From NCBI GenBank assembly GCA_022496185.1, contig WTXG01000023.1, positions 62,001-126,000 of the forward strand: 64,000 nt of DNA, in the 5' to 3' direction. Each line of letters opens with the position of its first letter. Position 1 is the first letter of the stretch. Below, piece after piece: positions 33,394-45,071 of the stretch. Source of the DNA: Multifurca ochricompacta. Its lineage: Eukaryota > Basidiomycota > Agaricomycetes > Russulales > Russulaceae. The notes beneath the pieces were generated by a model that made no database searches, had not been told where the DNA came from, and saw nothing but the letters and a program-made list of their open reading frames with translations. A program made the translations under genes and the position numbers.

Positions 33394-34019
33394 TGCTGTA
33401 TTTGTGGTTAAACAGTAAAGAGTGGACAGTAAAAAGGAAAGTGAGCGCGCTGACGGCGACGATTTGGTGAGGTTGAGGCAGAAGGATGAAGATGAAGAGA
33501 AGAGAAGAAAAAAAAAATGAATGGCCAATTTATATGTCGTGATTGATCCGATCGCGGCAAGCGGCGGGTCCGAAACGCTTAGCCGGCTTACCACTTATGA
33601 TGAGTTTACTACTTGTACACTTGCACACTTGTACACATAATTAAATTGCACAGGTCCTATAAATACACGTTTATGTAGATATCGATAGACAGATGGGCGA
33701 CAGTCTTGCGAGAGAGGGTCAGCCTAGGAGAGGAGAGGAGAGGAGAAGAGCTCGGCTCAGGCTTTTCCCACGGCCTATTCCTGGTTCCTGTTGGTTACCA
33801 TTACCATAGTATTCATATTCACACTCCCGTCGCCTAGAGCAACAACGACGAACGGAATGGCAGCACGCTTACGCTTCATCATGTTACTTTCTGCTGGCCA
33901 GGGCTCTACAATCTTTTAAACCTCGTGTCAGTCTCGTGTTAATTATCGGTTCGATCTCTCAGATCAGACACACATTCTTTTCCTCTTCCCCCCCTCATAT
34001 ATATCGTCAGCTTGAGGCT
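33394..34019. promoter_or_regulatory. shared promoter region of two divergent KNH-like genes
   Basis: 626 bp between two head-to-head start codons of related genes. It includes a purine tract made of 'aggag' repeats (33727-33747) and CT-rich stretches near both starts (33484-33515 on the minus gene side, 33975-33994 on the plus gene side). Coordinate regulation is an inference from layout only. Confidence 0.5.
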
Positions 34020-35012
34020 ATGCGTTTAGCCCCCCGCTTCACGCTTGCAGCCTGTGCCCTAGCCTATACCCGATCCGTTCTCGGAGCACTTTATGTATGA
34101 CACTTCAATTACATTCTCGTTGAACTTCTTCCGATCACCCTATCATAGGTAATTAACCCTACGGCGCAAGGTGTATGCGTTGGCGGGCAACCCTGTCATG
34201 TCCAGTGGTTAGACGACGGCCAAGAACCCCTGCTGACAACTATGGGGCCGTGCTACGTCACATTGTATGCAGGCAATCAGGTTGGTTTTCTGCCTCTGTA
34301 GCCGATTTTACTCGAACCAACCGATGAGCAGAGAATAGTCCAGCGGATTGAACCAGTCGATGTATCGACGACTCATTCACTCACTTTCACAGTAAGTTAA
34401 ACCTATTCTTTAAATGCGAGAAAAGAAGCCATGCTGAAATTCTTATTCCATCCAAGCCAAGTCCTAATGCTGGCCCCGATTCAGACACTTAGTACGATGC
34501 ATTGCAAGAGACTGGCACCCGTGCTGACTTTTCTCTTCACACAGCTATATTGCCTTCGCCTCAATCAAATCTTCAAACTCTTCCCAACCATTGCAAGCGT
34601 TTTCCACGTATTTCTCGTCAGTGCACTTCTCGATGCCATTAACGTTCGCTTGTTGAAAAGCCAAATTAGACTCGATCAGATGAACGGCTCATTCAAGTCC
34701 CCAGTCCCCGCGTTGACATCTACAATACCGATACCCTCCTCAGTGCTGTCCGCTCCCCCTAACCCAATTACCACATCCTTGTTCTCCAAAACCATCTACT
34801 TGTCGACACCCACCTCCACATCAATACTGTCATCACCATCCCTTCTGAAAACATCTTCCACCTCTAGCTCTGCAGTACCCTCTCCAGCTCCACCGTCGAC
34901 GTCCTCATCTATAAATGCCGCCCTTCCTTCTCTTTTAAACGCGGCGAGTCTGCGTTCCTCGTACAGTTGGGTCATCACCTTAGTGGGCCTATCGTTTTCA
35001 TTCATAGTGTAA
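34020..35012 (+). CDS. secreted KRE9/KNH1-like Ser/Thr-rich protein B
   Basis: Six exons: 34020-34094, 34149-34280, 34332-34391, 34457-34491, 34545-34616, 34661-35012; 241 residues. Signal peptide-like start (MRLAPRFTLAACALAYTRS). KNH-like core: 'GGQPCHVQWLDDGQEP', 'VTLYAGNQ', 'VDVSTTHSLTFT', 'PNAGPDSDTYYIAF', then a Ser/Thr/Pro-rich stalk and a terminal hydrophobic segment (WVITLVGLSFSFIV). Intron positions parallel those of protein A, and it has an extra Cys pair in the core. Very small exons (35 and 72 nt) make the model sensitive to error, but the frame closes exactly. Confidence 0.85.
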
Positions 35013-35326
35013 ACATAGAGGATGCCATAGTCGCATCGCCTCGCGACAGGTTTCGCAATTTATTATCGTCACACTCCACTATGACACCTGGTGTTCTATT
35101 ACCGCTTAGTGAAACACTGTCAAATTGTGAGCTCTAGTCATGTATAATCTCGCATGAATGGTGGTAGTAGACAAAGAATCAGAGTACTTGGAAAGAGAAA
35201 GAGAAGACAACGGTAGTGATCCCCTGCGTCACATGCGGAAACGCGTTTAGTCACGCGCGCCAGAACTTGACCTCATACAGCCACTTAAGCAACGTTCGAA
35301 TCCACTGCAGCGGCCTCAAAAGTTAA

Positions 35327-37975
35327 ATGTCTTTTGTTCAGGAAGACGTCGACCCCAGTCAGGTAGTAACGTTATTGGGGATGTTCATGTTATTTGCGCT
35401 AATACCACGACAGCCCGTTGTTTACATTCCGTGCGATGAAACCGCCACGGGTGTGTGAGACGCTCAAGCTCTTATTGGAGGCTCTAACTCTGAACCTGTA
35501 TACCATTAGAATGCGATATTGATCAGCTGCAGGCCGAAGGGTATTTTCCTTTTGATGAAGAGACTTGTCAGGAAGTTATGTTGCCCGCTTCAACCTGTAT
35601 ACGGCTGCCTGGAGAAAGTGCCTAGAAAGAATAGAAGTACGTGCCGCATTTTTGTCCTCTGTGCATTCATGTTGAACTCAGGATTTAGCATATTGTAAAT
35701 TCTCTTCACGCTCCCCTCGTTGATGAAGTTGTGCGATGCGTGCACCGCGCATACGATGACGTTCTTCCTGGATTGCCTTATGCCGAGTTACCTGTAATTG
35801 CAGTGTCAGGTAGGTTTTCCTCCACTATGGAGTGTACCGCGATCTCACATGGCGGGGGGGCTAGGCACCTCGACAACTCAGGGGTTCATGTCCACGCTTG
35901 CTCGTCAGCTTGAGACAGGTCAAAGGGAGGACACCGAAGACGTTGATTCGCCACCTTGCTCTTACATCACACACCTTTACCCATCCGACTGCCTGAATAT
36001 TATGTCCTCCATGAAGGCTCTAGTAACCGGGTTTGTAGATCGCCCTCCTGAAGGCCAAGACAGTGAGTCATGCGATCATATCACTATCGGTTCATAAGCT
36101 GAGTGAAATTTCACCAGTAAAACGAAAAGCAGCGACATCATTAGCCAATTACGACATCGAATTACTTAAGGTCTGGTATGATGTTCTCCGAGATTCCGCT
36201 GGTAGGTCGTACACTTCATCCGTGGGGTTATAGTATTAACATCTCAGAGGGCTCGGAGTGTCCCCCGCAGCTTGTAGTTTTCCTTCACGGATTTGAACAA
36301 TTTGATGTGTCTGTTATTCAGGACTTGTTCTATATCTGCAGGCAAGTGATAGTCCCTTGCGAAATAACGTCGCTCAATGGGTTATCAGTCCTTACGTTCC
36401 CCAGCTCTCACTAGTCTTTGTCGTCGCCCTGTCGTTGCCAAACCCTTCTTTTCTGCATGCTACTACCCGCAGTCCGTGTTATCTTTGCTCCGGGTGGATT
36501 CGTTTACACTCCCATCTGGAACTGATTTTCTGGAGAGTGTAATTGCTGAGGTTGTGCAAGGCTTTCATCCGTTTATTGTTGGAATACTCATTTTATTTGT
36601 CTCAGACGTTCTTCGACCTTCATTTCGAACCAGACATCATGGTTGGCCCGGCTACTCTTGATTTCTTGGCTGATTTCACCTGCCGTAACTCCTCTTCTGT
36701 TGAAGGAGTCTTATTGACCCTGCAGTTAGCTCATCTAAAGCATTTCGATGAACCACTTGCCATCTTCGTGAAAGATGAACTACTCGGTACATCATCTCCC
36801 AAACTCGCCGCTAGGAAACTCTTGGACCCCAAAGCATCTGCCTTTCTTACCTCATTATTTTCATGGTCCTATGATTCCCAGAAACTGGTCTTAGATGGGG
36901 ACGGTTGGGCCATAAACGACGTTGCCGGCTTATTGACCTTTATGCTGAGGCGCGGGCCGACTTTCGCTCTCATCTCTTCCAGTCCAAGCTCGCGTTTAGG
37001 ATGATGCGCAAAGTTCAGAGAGTGATGTTAGATATGGGTCACCGAAGCGCAGAGATAGAGAATACCCCACTTGGGATGATGAGTGCAAGCCTGAGAGGCG
37101 AGCTGATGCGAGAAGGGAAGTACCTCGGGACTATGACAAAGTTGGTCGTCCTTTGGGCCTTCTCCAATCAATTTGTATCCTCACCCATCATTCTCAGAAA
37201 GCTGCCTAGAGAGAAACTTCAGACTTTGTTGTGGGAGCTGCGGTCATTCTTTGACGAGCTTCCTGGTTACCTAGATGAAGCTCGAGAAGCGCATTGGCGT
37301 GTGGCAACCACTGTTGGATTGTTGGAGGGTGGCGAAGGGTCCAACTGCGCCCTGATCGCGGGTGAATTTGGAGACTGGCTCACGAAGTACTTTCAGTTAG
37401 TCACTTCCACTAAGTGTATCATTTCCGCGAGCTGACGGACAAAATCCAGAGAGCGTATTATTAACTTAGAAGACCTCCGTCTTGGGACATCTGGCATACC
37501 GGCTCGACACCATTCCCTTCTGAGGTCAGGCTACTTTCGGCCCCTCTCGCTCTCGTCACGTCCCTCATTAACTCTACAACAGATGCTCAACCCAGCTCCT
37601 CGCGCTAGCATCGTTTCTGCGCTTCTTCAACCCCAAACCTTCCTTCCTGTAACTCATGGAAACTCGACGCCGCAGAGGCTGCCCATATGGAAACTTCCTG
37701 ATGTGAGCGTCCTATTCCGCCGATACCTCGAGGCGGGACGCATGATCAACGTGTACGATTGGTACGAGTCGTTCTCACAGGTCATCGAAAGCCAGCGGAG
37801 TCACCTGGCTGAGGATGGCGGCGAGGGGGATAGTCTGGATGGAGAGGAGTGGAAAATGCACGTACAGGCACGATTCATGCGCGCATTGCACACGTTGGAC
37901 TTCATTGGGCTTCTCAGACATACTGGACGAAAAGTGGACCATGTCATGCGAACCGTGTTTGATATGCCAGAATAA
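35327..37975 (+). CDS. ORC3: origin recognition complex subunit 3
   Basis: A multi-exon gene: first exon 35327-35362, second 35414-35450, third from 35572, then at least eight more; stop TAA 37973-37975. Conserved ORC3 parts: 'ITHLYPSDCLNIMSSMKALV', 'LVVFLHGFEQFDVSVIQDL', 'SLLRVDSFTLPSG', 'LLTLQLAHLKHFDEPLAIF', and the winged-helix end 'EAGRMINVYDWYESF' to 'MRALHTLDFIGLLRHTGRK' and 'DHVMRTVF'. ORC3 is part of the six-subunit replication-origin complex. One intron uses a GC donor (gcaagt, about 36341). Two places need one added base to keep frame (near 36460 and near 36927). As ORC3 is essential, sequence error is more likely than loss. Bases 35013-35326 upstream hold no gene. Confidence 0.9.
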
Positions 37976-38092
37976 AATCTTTCAGACGCACGAAGCCAGC
38001 TAAAAAGTAAAAAAAGCAAGAGAGTCGACAGTTTACTACGAAGTGTATATTCATGCAAAACTGATTAGAAAAGAGAATGTTAGGGTGAGGAA

Positions 38093-39605
38093 TTACCTAA
38101 TGCTCCAAAACCCCCTACTCCACCACCGTCGTCTCCTGCTCTTTCTCCTCTTTCCGCCACCTAATAAAGGTGCCTGCTCCGCTTCTTCCGCTTCGTCACG
38201 GCTGATGGAAACAATATCTTCTTCTTCGGCTCCTTCACCAACCGCCTCCCCGTCACCCGATTCACGCGCGGTAAGAAGCTCCGGCTCGAGTGGGCTTGTC
38301 AGTGGATGGCCGAAGTCATCAATGTGAAGTCCACGCTGGCGAATTTTCCAACAGATGCACATGACTAAGAGAATGCCCTGCATAATGGCTGAGACGAGAA
38401 ACATGACCCAACCTGAAACGCAAAAAAAATTAAAGGGGCGAAATTGTGATCGCAAAACCATGGCTTACTCGTCCAATTAGTGCCAGGCCTGAGCGGGCGA
38501 TATGAGATATGCCTTCGATTTGCAGATCAGTGCCCAAAACTCACCGAATCATGATGCTGATCACCATGATGATACCGCCAGGGGTCTGGATCATCATCAT
38601 AGGTACACTAAGCGCGCCAACGAGCTTCAGACGATAGGTGTGCACAATTTGGGGAGCATATTGCAAAGCCGCGAGGATAGCAGAAGAGACGCCAAGGAAG
38701 GTTGCCCAGAGATCAAGCTGCGATCGAACGGGCCCAGAAGGGTCTGCAGGCGAGGACGACAGAAGTATGAAGGTAACAAAAGTACAAAAAGCTCTGTGTT
38801 CCACACATGCGTTAGTCTCAACAGTCTCTGGAACACTAAAAGACGGACAGGTGTATAAGGACTATCCACGATAACAATATGGAGAGACGCCAATTGTCTG
38901 ATTTAAGATTCGTCTTGACGCGATCCGACAGGGGTGAATCATGGCTGTCAATATTTAGGGTAAGATATTTGAGATGAGGCGGAAAGTATATTAAATAGAG
39001 AACAAGGCTGTAAGTGACGTTTAGCTAGCAGAGAAGCCGACCAAATGACGATGGCGCACATAACAGAGAACAAAAACCACTGGGTTCCGACCTGGATGAC
39101 CCCGGCTACGGTTTCGAGGCAGTCCAGAGGGCTCTTCCAAACTTAGTAAGCGAGGGTCCTAGTTGATTAGGGGTGAGCGGAGCGAAGGCACTCACGTAGA
39201 AGCGGCAACATGCTATAATAGCATGCTGCATCACAATCCTGGGTATGGCATGTAGTTGAGAACTACCTTGCAGATTGAAACGAGAAAAATACAGCGCACA
39301 TGTTGAGCATGCCGGATGCAGAAGAGGTACTTCCAGCAGGAGAAACCATGGGCTGAATCCTTCTGAGGAGCCTTTGCTGATAATACGGTAATGCTTTTGC
39401 ACGGAACCAATGAGGTTTCAATGTCGAAATGAATGAAATATAAGACGGGTGCGATGAGACGTACCTGAGGTGCATAGGAAATGCAGAGCCCAAGAATGAG
39501 GCCGCCTGTGAGAAAGTCGGAGAACCAGTCATGCACCTTAAAGTGAAAAGAGCGCGTGAGCGCAGCTGTTCCGTGAAAAGAAGCTAAGAGCGCACCGGTG
39601 TACAT
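38093..39605 (-). CDS. PQ-loop repeat membrane protein
   Basis: Minus strand, several exons; clear ones are 39605-39465, 39393-39300 and the last at about 38470-38093. Both PQ-loops are visible: 'LGLCISYAPQHYRII' in exons 1/2 and 'ALQYAPQIVHTYRLKLVGAL' near 38650. Other marks: GFSPWFLLL, TSSASGMLNM, VIQVGTQWFLF. About seven membrane segments and a charged cytosolic tail (ESGDGEAVGEGAEEEDI ... KRRKSRRRR) are expected. PQ-loop proteins move amino acids or sugars across vacuolar or other inner membranes. One base appears missing near 39333 (LLLGSTSS needs an extra G). The exon around 38830-38900 is uncertain. The 117-bp gap to ORC3 is convergent. Confidence 0.8.
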
Positions 39606-39904
39606 GCCGAAGACATGGTGGTGGGTGAGGACGTGAGTTGTGAGCTGAGGGTGGCAGTGGCTGCGTTCAGGTTCAGGCTCAGCCCCCTCAAGCCTCGACC
39701 TCAACCTCAACCTCAACCTCAAGAGAACCGCGAGTTGTGAGTGAGTGAGCTTTAAACAGTTTCAGGGGTCCACATGGACTTCAATCTCCCGTCCCCCCGT
39801 CACCCCGTGTTCATAAGTCCATTTCACGTGATTTCGCGTCCTCCGCTCTCCGCTCTCCGCTATCTTAAAATTACTTTACAAACGACACGCGCGAAGGAGA
39901 GCAG
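39606..39904. repeat. divergent spacer with hexanucleotide repeat
   Basis: Between the PQ-loop gene (-) and ETF-QO (+). Contains a (cctcaa)n-like run at about 39690-39722 and 'ctccgctctccgctctccgct' at 39842. An upstream in-frame extension of the PQ-loop protein would translate the hexamer as Arg-Leu repeats but has no ATG, so it is left out. Confidence 0.6.
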
Positions 39905-41882
39905 ATGCTTCGGGTTGTTGGTACTCGAAGTCTATTGACAAGAGCATTAGCTCGTGCTTTTCAATCATCAGCGCTTCGACGGAATGGTGAAAGCATAGAC
40001 CTCAGTTCTGTTGAACGCGTCTCCGATAACGTAGACGTTTGTATCGTCGGCGGAGGTCCTGCGGGTCTCAGCGCCGCAATTCGGATCAAACAGCTCGAGC
40101 AGGAAAAGGGTAAAGAATTTCGTGTCGTGGTTATCGAAAAAGGGAGTGAAATAGGTGTGTGTACACTGCTGCAAACGTGTGTAATCTCAACACCATCAAC
40201 TAGGCTCACACATACTCTCTGGCGCCGTTATCGAACCTCGTGCCCTAAACGAACTCATTCCGAATTGGAGGGATACTGATGGTCATCCTCTAAGACAGCC
40301 AGCAGTCTCATCATCAATGCGCTTCTTCACACCGCGTTATTCCTTCCCCGTTCCACACCCACCTCAGATGGGCAACAAGGGCAATTACATCGTTTCTCTC
40401 TCACAGTTCACGTCATGGCTCGGCGGGATTGCGGAAGGACTCGGGGTGGAACTTTATCCTGGCTTCGCGGGCTCATCGCTCTTGTACTCCGAAGATGGTC
40501 ACGCTGTCGCGGGAGTGAGACTGAATGATGTAGGCATTAATCGAGAAGGAAGGCCAAAAGATAACTTTGAACCTGGGATGGAGTTCCGTGCCAAAGTTAC
40601 GCTCTTGGCAGAAGGAGCGCGGGGGTCTCTCACCAAAACTGCTGTCCGCCGTTTCAAGCTCCAGAAAGATTCTGATCCACAGACATACGGTTTTGGCGTC
40701 AAGGAGGTTTGGCGAGTTGACCCGAGTCAATATCGCCCCGGTGAAGTGATTCACACCATGGGTTGGCCCCTCGACATGCACACGTACGGTGGTGGATGGG
40801 TGTACCACATGGCCGACGGGCTCGTCAGCCTCGGCCTCGTTGTTGGACTTGACTATGCAAATCCATATTTGAGCCCATACCGAGAGCTCCAGGCGAGTTC
40901 TGGTGCCTGTTAGCTTTCACATTTTCTAACGCACTGCTAGCGTATGAAACATCATCCGTACTTTGCTAATTTGCTCTCGGGGAACTCCACTCGAATAGCT
41001 TACGGCGCGCGCACATTAAATGAAGGCGGCCTCCAGTCGGTGCCGAGGTTGCACTTCCCTGGTGGCGCGCTTATCGGATGTTCCGCCGGGTTCGTGAACG
41101 TCGCCAAGATCAAAGGCACGCACAACGCAATGAAAACTGGTATGCTGGCAGCGGAAGCTGCTTATGATATCCTGTTGGCCGACGATAACTCCCCCGCCAA
41201 CATGAGTGCCTATGAGAAAGCTTTTAAGGACAGTTGGGTCTACTCCGATTTAGATGAGGTGAGGAACCTACGACCGTCTTTCAATACCCCACTCGGCATC
41301 TATGGCGGCATCATCTACTCTGGCATCGATAGTCTTCTACTCAAGGGCCGTACCCCATGGACATTCCGTAACTCTTCCCGCGTGACTGACGCAGCTCACA
41401 CGCATCGAGCATCTCAATGCAACCCGATCGAATACCCGCCCCCGCAGCCTCCATTGTCAACAGACCTTATGACCGCCCTCGCTCTGACAGGAACAAACCA
41501 CGCTGAGGATCAGCCTGCGCATCTTCGTGTGCGGACAGAAGGGGACGATCTGGTTGAGAGTTCAGAGCGCCGGGGAGAACATGTGCGGGTCAACGTAGAG
41601 GAATACGCCGGGCTCTTAGGAAGGGCATGCCCCGCAGGCGTGTATGAATATGTAGATGACGAGGATGGATCGTCGGGGAAAGATGGCTGGGGGGGGAAAA
41701 AACTAGTGATCAATGCCCAGGTGAACAGCTTCCCCCCTCGTAGGATTGGGCGCTAACCCCCACTCACTGCCTAGAACTGCATCCACTGTAAACTCTGTGA
41801 CGTTAAGACTCCAACGCAGGACATCCAATGGACTGTCCCAGAGGGCGGCGGAGGTCCAAAATATAGTTCGTCTTTGCCTTAA
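39905..41882 (+). CDS. CIR2: electron transfer flavoprotein-ubiquinone oxidoreductase, mitochondrial
   Basis: Four exons: 39905-40154, 40204-40892, 40941-41720, 41775-41882; 608 residues. A mitochondrial-type N-terminus rich in Arg, Ser and Leu precedes the FAD site [16 protein letters not shown]. The family blocks [40 protein letters not shown] and [14 protein letters not shown] are present. The C-terminal 4Fe-4S ligands are CPAGVYEY and NCIHCKLCD, then '[11 protein letters not shown]'. It passes electrons from ETF (fatty-acid and amino-acid oxidation) to ubiquinone at the inner membrane. Intron 2 is GC-AG (gcgagt donor at 40893). No indel problem. CIR2 is the yeast name (ETFDH in animals). 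Confidence 0.96.
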
Positions 41883-43984
41883 TCCTGCCCCCGTGCTCGT
41901 CTGAAATTCCTATATAAGCTGTCACTTAGCTCTGCATGCACTCCCTCATTATGAGTGAATACGTGTCACATATTTTTGGCCAGGCTAGAGTGGGTGAGAG
42001 TAAAGAACGGGTGTTTGTGCGTACACTGTCGCATTTTGCGGTAGGGTGGCGACGTCACGGGCGAGGGTGATCAATGCGGCCGTCGGATAATAACAGACCA
42101 GACCAAAGTGGTAAATTGCAGTTGCAGCAACTAGAATTAACTTAGACCTCACCCCTCCACAAAACCTCGTGTCCGCCCAACCCTTCCACCGCTATTTTCT
42201 GCTCCAATAATTCCAGACCCCTCGATCATTACATCTCGTAATGAACCCCCCCCCAACGGAGAAATCACCCCAGCATAACCCCTCTACCTGCATAGAGATC
42301 CCGCCTATGGATTCTGCACGGTGACTGCGGGGTAGGGTGTGGGGGTCGGACGACGTGGAACGTCACAGTCAGAGGTTCAGTGAAAAGTGCCTGTGGTAAC
42401 CAAACGCGCACCTGAACCGGGCACTTACGGCGCTTTTCTGGGTTGGCGTACCGGAGCAAGCGGCTGACACAGTTTTGCCATTCCGCTCTTTCCCCTCCAG
42501 TACCTGGGACATCGGTCTCCTACGCTACGGGGTGTGAGGCCAAAATACCCTTGCTAGCTACCCATTTCCTTGGGCTCGGACATTACACGTGTGATCCTCT
42601 AAAAATGAACAAACCAGAAATACAGCGATCGAGTGACAGTACACTAGCCAGGCGAGCCGAGCCCGATGTCAACGTATGGAACGTCGTTGTGAGTACTATG
42701 ATATACTATGACTACGGGTCGCAGGTAGTTTTCGCATAAAGGGAGAGGGGATGGGGAGGGGGGGGGGCAGTCTGGAGGGCGCTACATGCGCATTAGTGTT
42801 GAGCAGGTTGCCAGCAGCCTTGTAACTTGTAAGGCTTGATCTAAGCCGGCACTGAGCCACCAACCGAGAGTTGTTGGTCGTGTGCATGAAAAGGTATTGT
42901 GTTAGCGGATTTTGTCCCCCCTCACCGTGGCTACCGCTCGAGAACTTGAAGCTCCCTCGTCGTCGTCTGGGAATAGTTAAAGTGCAGCCTGCCCGAACCC
43001 AGCGGAAATGTGTCACTTGCCCTTATACGCACCGATCTCACGAGTCATCAAATAATTGACAATGCCATCACGTTTGAACGCTCACATGCTCCCATTTCTC
43101 ATTAAAAAAAAAAACTAAGTTCTTCGTACAAGCATCCTCGCGCTAGGTGGATGCCGGCAACGTCGTCCGAACCAGGATAATAACAAAACCAATGGTACGA
43201 CAACCTATCGTAAAATGTTCGTGCAGGAATATCCACGGCTACCTCGCCCGCTCGACGGACACGAATTCAGTCTGATGGTCTGATGGTGGAGCGATGCTCT
43301 GTACGCAAGTCCGGAGACAACCTCTTTCTTTGGCTTCTGGACTTCTTTTCCGGTGTTCGTGAGTGAGTGTTGCGCGCACAAGGGCCATCTCAGGTGGCGT
43401 TATCTGATTTGACAACGCCTGGTGTCTTACTCTGAACCTTTTTTTGCGGTTCGAAATCTCGGAACTTGCACGAAGATATTCCTAAACTGCAATACTAGTG
43501 CGGTAAGTCGACTAGTCTCGCCCCGTGGTCTACGCGCATAATTTGTCCCCTCTAGAGTGCGAGCTGACGGAAATGAGATTAGTTCCGAATTCGAATGGTC
43601 CCTCCAAATGGGCATACGGGAAATGAGGAGTAATGAGGGGCACCCCTGTGACTGTCACTGAGTCTGCGCCTGGGACCTTGAATTCATAGGTTAACGTACA
43701 TGAGGGCATCGTAATTTCCAATGCTGAGAAAGTCTACTCTTAGACACCCCTACGGAGACCTTGAGGTCTCAGTTACGTGCTTCGGGTCTCTAAACTAATC
43801 GTTCGTTCGTTGTGCAGGAATTTAATTTGATGCTTCAAACCTTTCCAACGTTACGTTGATGAATCGAGTTCTTTTTGTCTTTTTATTTTTATTTTTTCAT
43901 TTTTTGATTGTGAATGACTCGGCCCGCGCGGTCCCCTTCTGTTCAAAGCCGTGGGTCGGCTTTCCCATATTTTTTTTTCATGCC
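41883..43984. other. 2.1-kb spacer with a G-quadruplex-type run
   Basis: No gene recognised on either strand. Notable is a G-rich tract at 42741-42767 with four G runs of 3, 4, 4 and 10 separated by 1-3 bases, a textbook quadruplex pattern. A-rich 43105-43115 and T-rich 43872-43900 runs occur. Short open frames have no domain. The HIS2 promoter and leader must lie at its right end. Confidence 0.5.
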
Positions 43985-45071
43985 ATGCCTTATAGCCATC
44001 ATTCGCATTCTGGACAGTTCTGCAAGCACGCTGTGGGTCTACTTGAAGATGTCGTAAAGGAGGCGTCGAGACAGGGTTTCGAGATCTACGGTCTGACTGA
44101 ACACGCACCACGTTACCGTACGAGGGATCTCTACCCAGAGGAGGTGATAATATCACAGTTTATTGTTCTTTATCAGACTCAATTTTTATTTTATTTTCGA
44201 AGATCGATATCTCTGTTGATGTCCTAATGACGACATTCGAGGCCTTTCTGGATGAGGCTCACCGCCTCCGTCGTGCTTATTCCTCGTCTCTCAGAGTCCT
44301 CGTTGGTCTTGAGACCGAAAACATTTCCGTGCTTGATACCGACGGCCTTTCGACACTCCTGGATGCTCACAAGGGTCGCATTGACTATATCGTAGGATCA
44401 GTGCACCATGTCAATGGGATTCCAATTGATTTTGACCTGGACACGTATCGGCGCTGTCTTGGCAGCATTCCCCTCCCTACGCATGTCACGGATTCCACAG
44501 AAGCGACCAGGAAAACGAAAAACTTTGCATCTTCTTGGACATGTACTTTGACGCCCAGTTCGAATTGCTGAACAAATTCCACCCCGAATTAATCGGGCAC
44601 ATAGACCTTTGTCGGCTGTATACTCCTGATCTCCGCCTGCCTGCGTTTCCACGGGCGTGGGACAGGCTTGAGCGGAATGTCAAATTTGCCATTGCTTATG
44701 GGGCCCTCTTTGAGGTCAATGCAGCCGCCTTCAGAAAGGGATGGGGTACAGCATATCCAGGACATGATATCGTTGAGGTGAACCTGAACATGACTTCGCA
44801 GTCCTAGTGCTAACCCCCAATCGGCACCCAGTTAATAATACTTCACGGTGGTCGCTTTGCGCTCTCGGATGACAGTCATGGCCCTCATAGCGTTGGTCTG
44901 AACTATGGGCAAACGCGGGATTATCTCCTGCGCGTCGGGGTGCAGGAATTATGGACATTGGAATGCAAGGACTTCCCAAATCCTGGTGGCCGCTACACGG
45001 GGCCAGTGCGGACAAGCGGTAATTGGTGGGATCATGCGTTTTGGGCGGGGAAGCGGAAAAACAGAGTCTGA
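43985..45071 (+). CDS. HIS2: histidinol-phosphatase (PHP type), probable 1 base loss
   Basis: Exons 43985-44143, 44203-44777 and 44832-45071. PHP metal-site motifs are in order: HHSHSGQFCKHA, LTEHAPRY, GLETE, GSVHHVNG, GHIDLCRLY and near the end 'DDSHGPHSVGL'. The reaction is histidinol phosphate to histidinol in histidine synthesis. In exon 2 the frame switches between 'EATRKTK' and 'LCIFLDMYFDAQ'; adding one A in the A-run at 44518-44522 restores a family-like sequence. The start codon gives MPYSHHSHSG, the usual family beginning. The stop is TGA. Confidence 0.88.

Noticed and set aside
39606..39722. N-terminal extension of the PQ-loop protein through the hexanucleotide repeat
   Set aside because: No ATG in that frame; the extension would be an Arg-Leu repeat atypical for the family.
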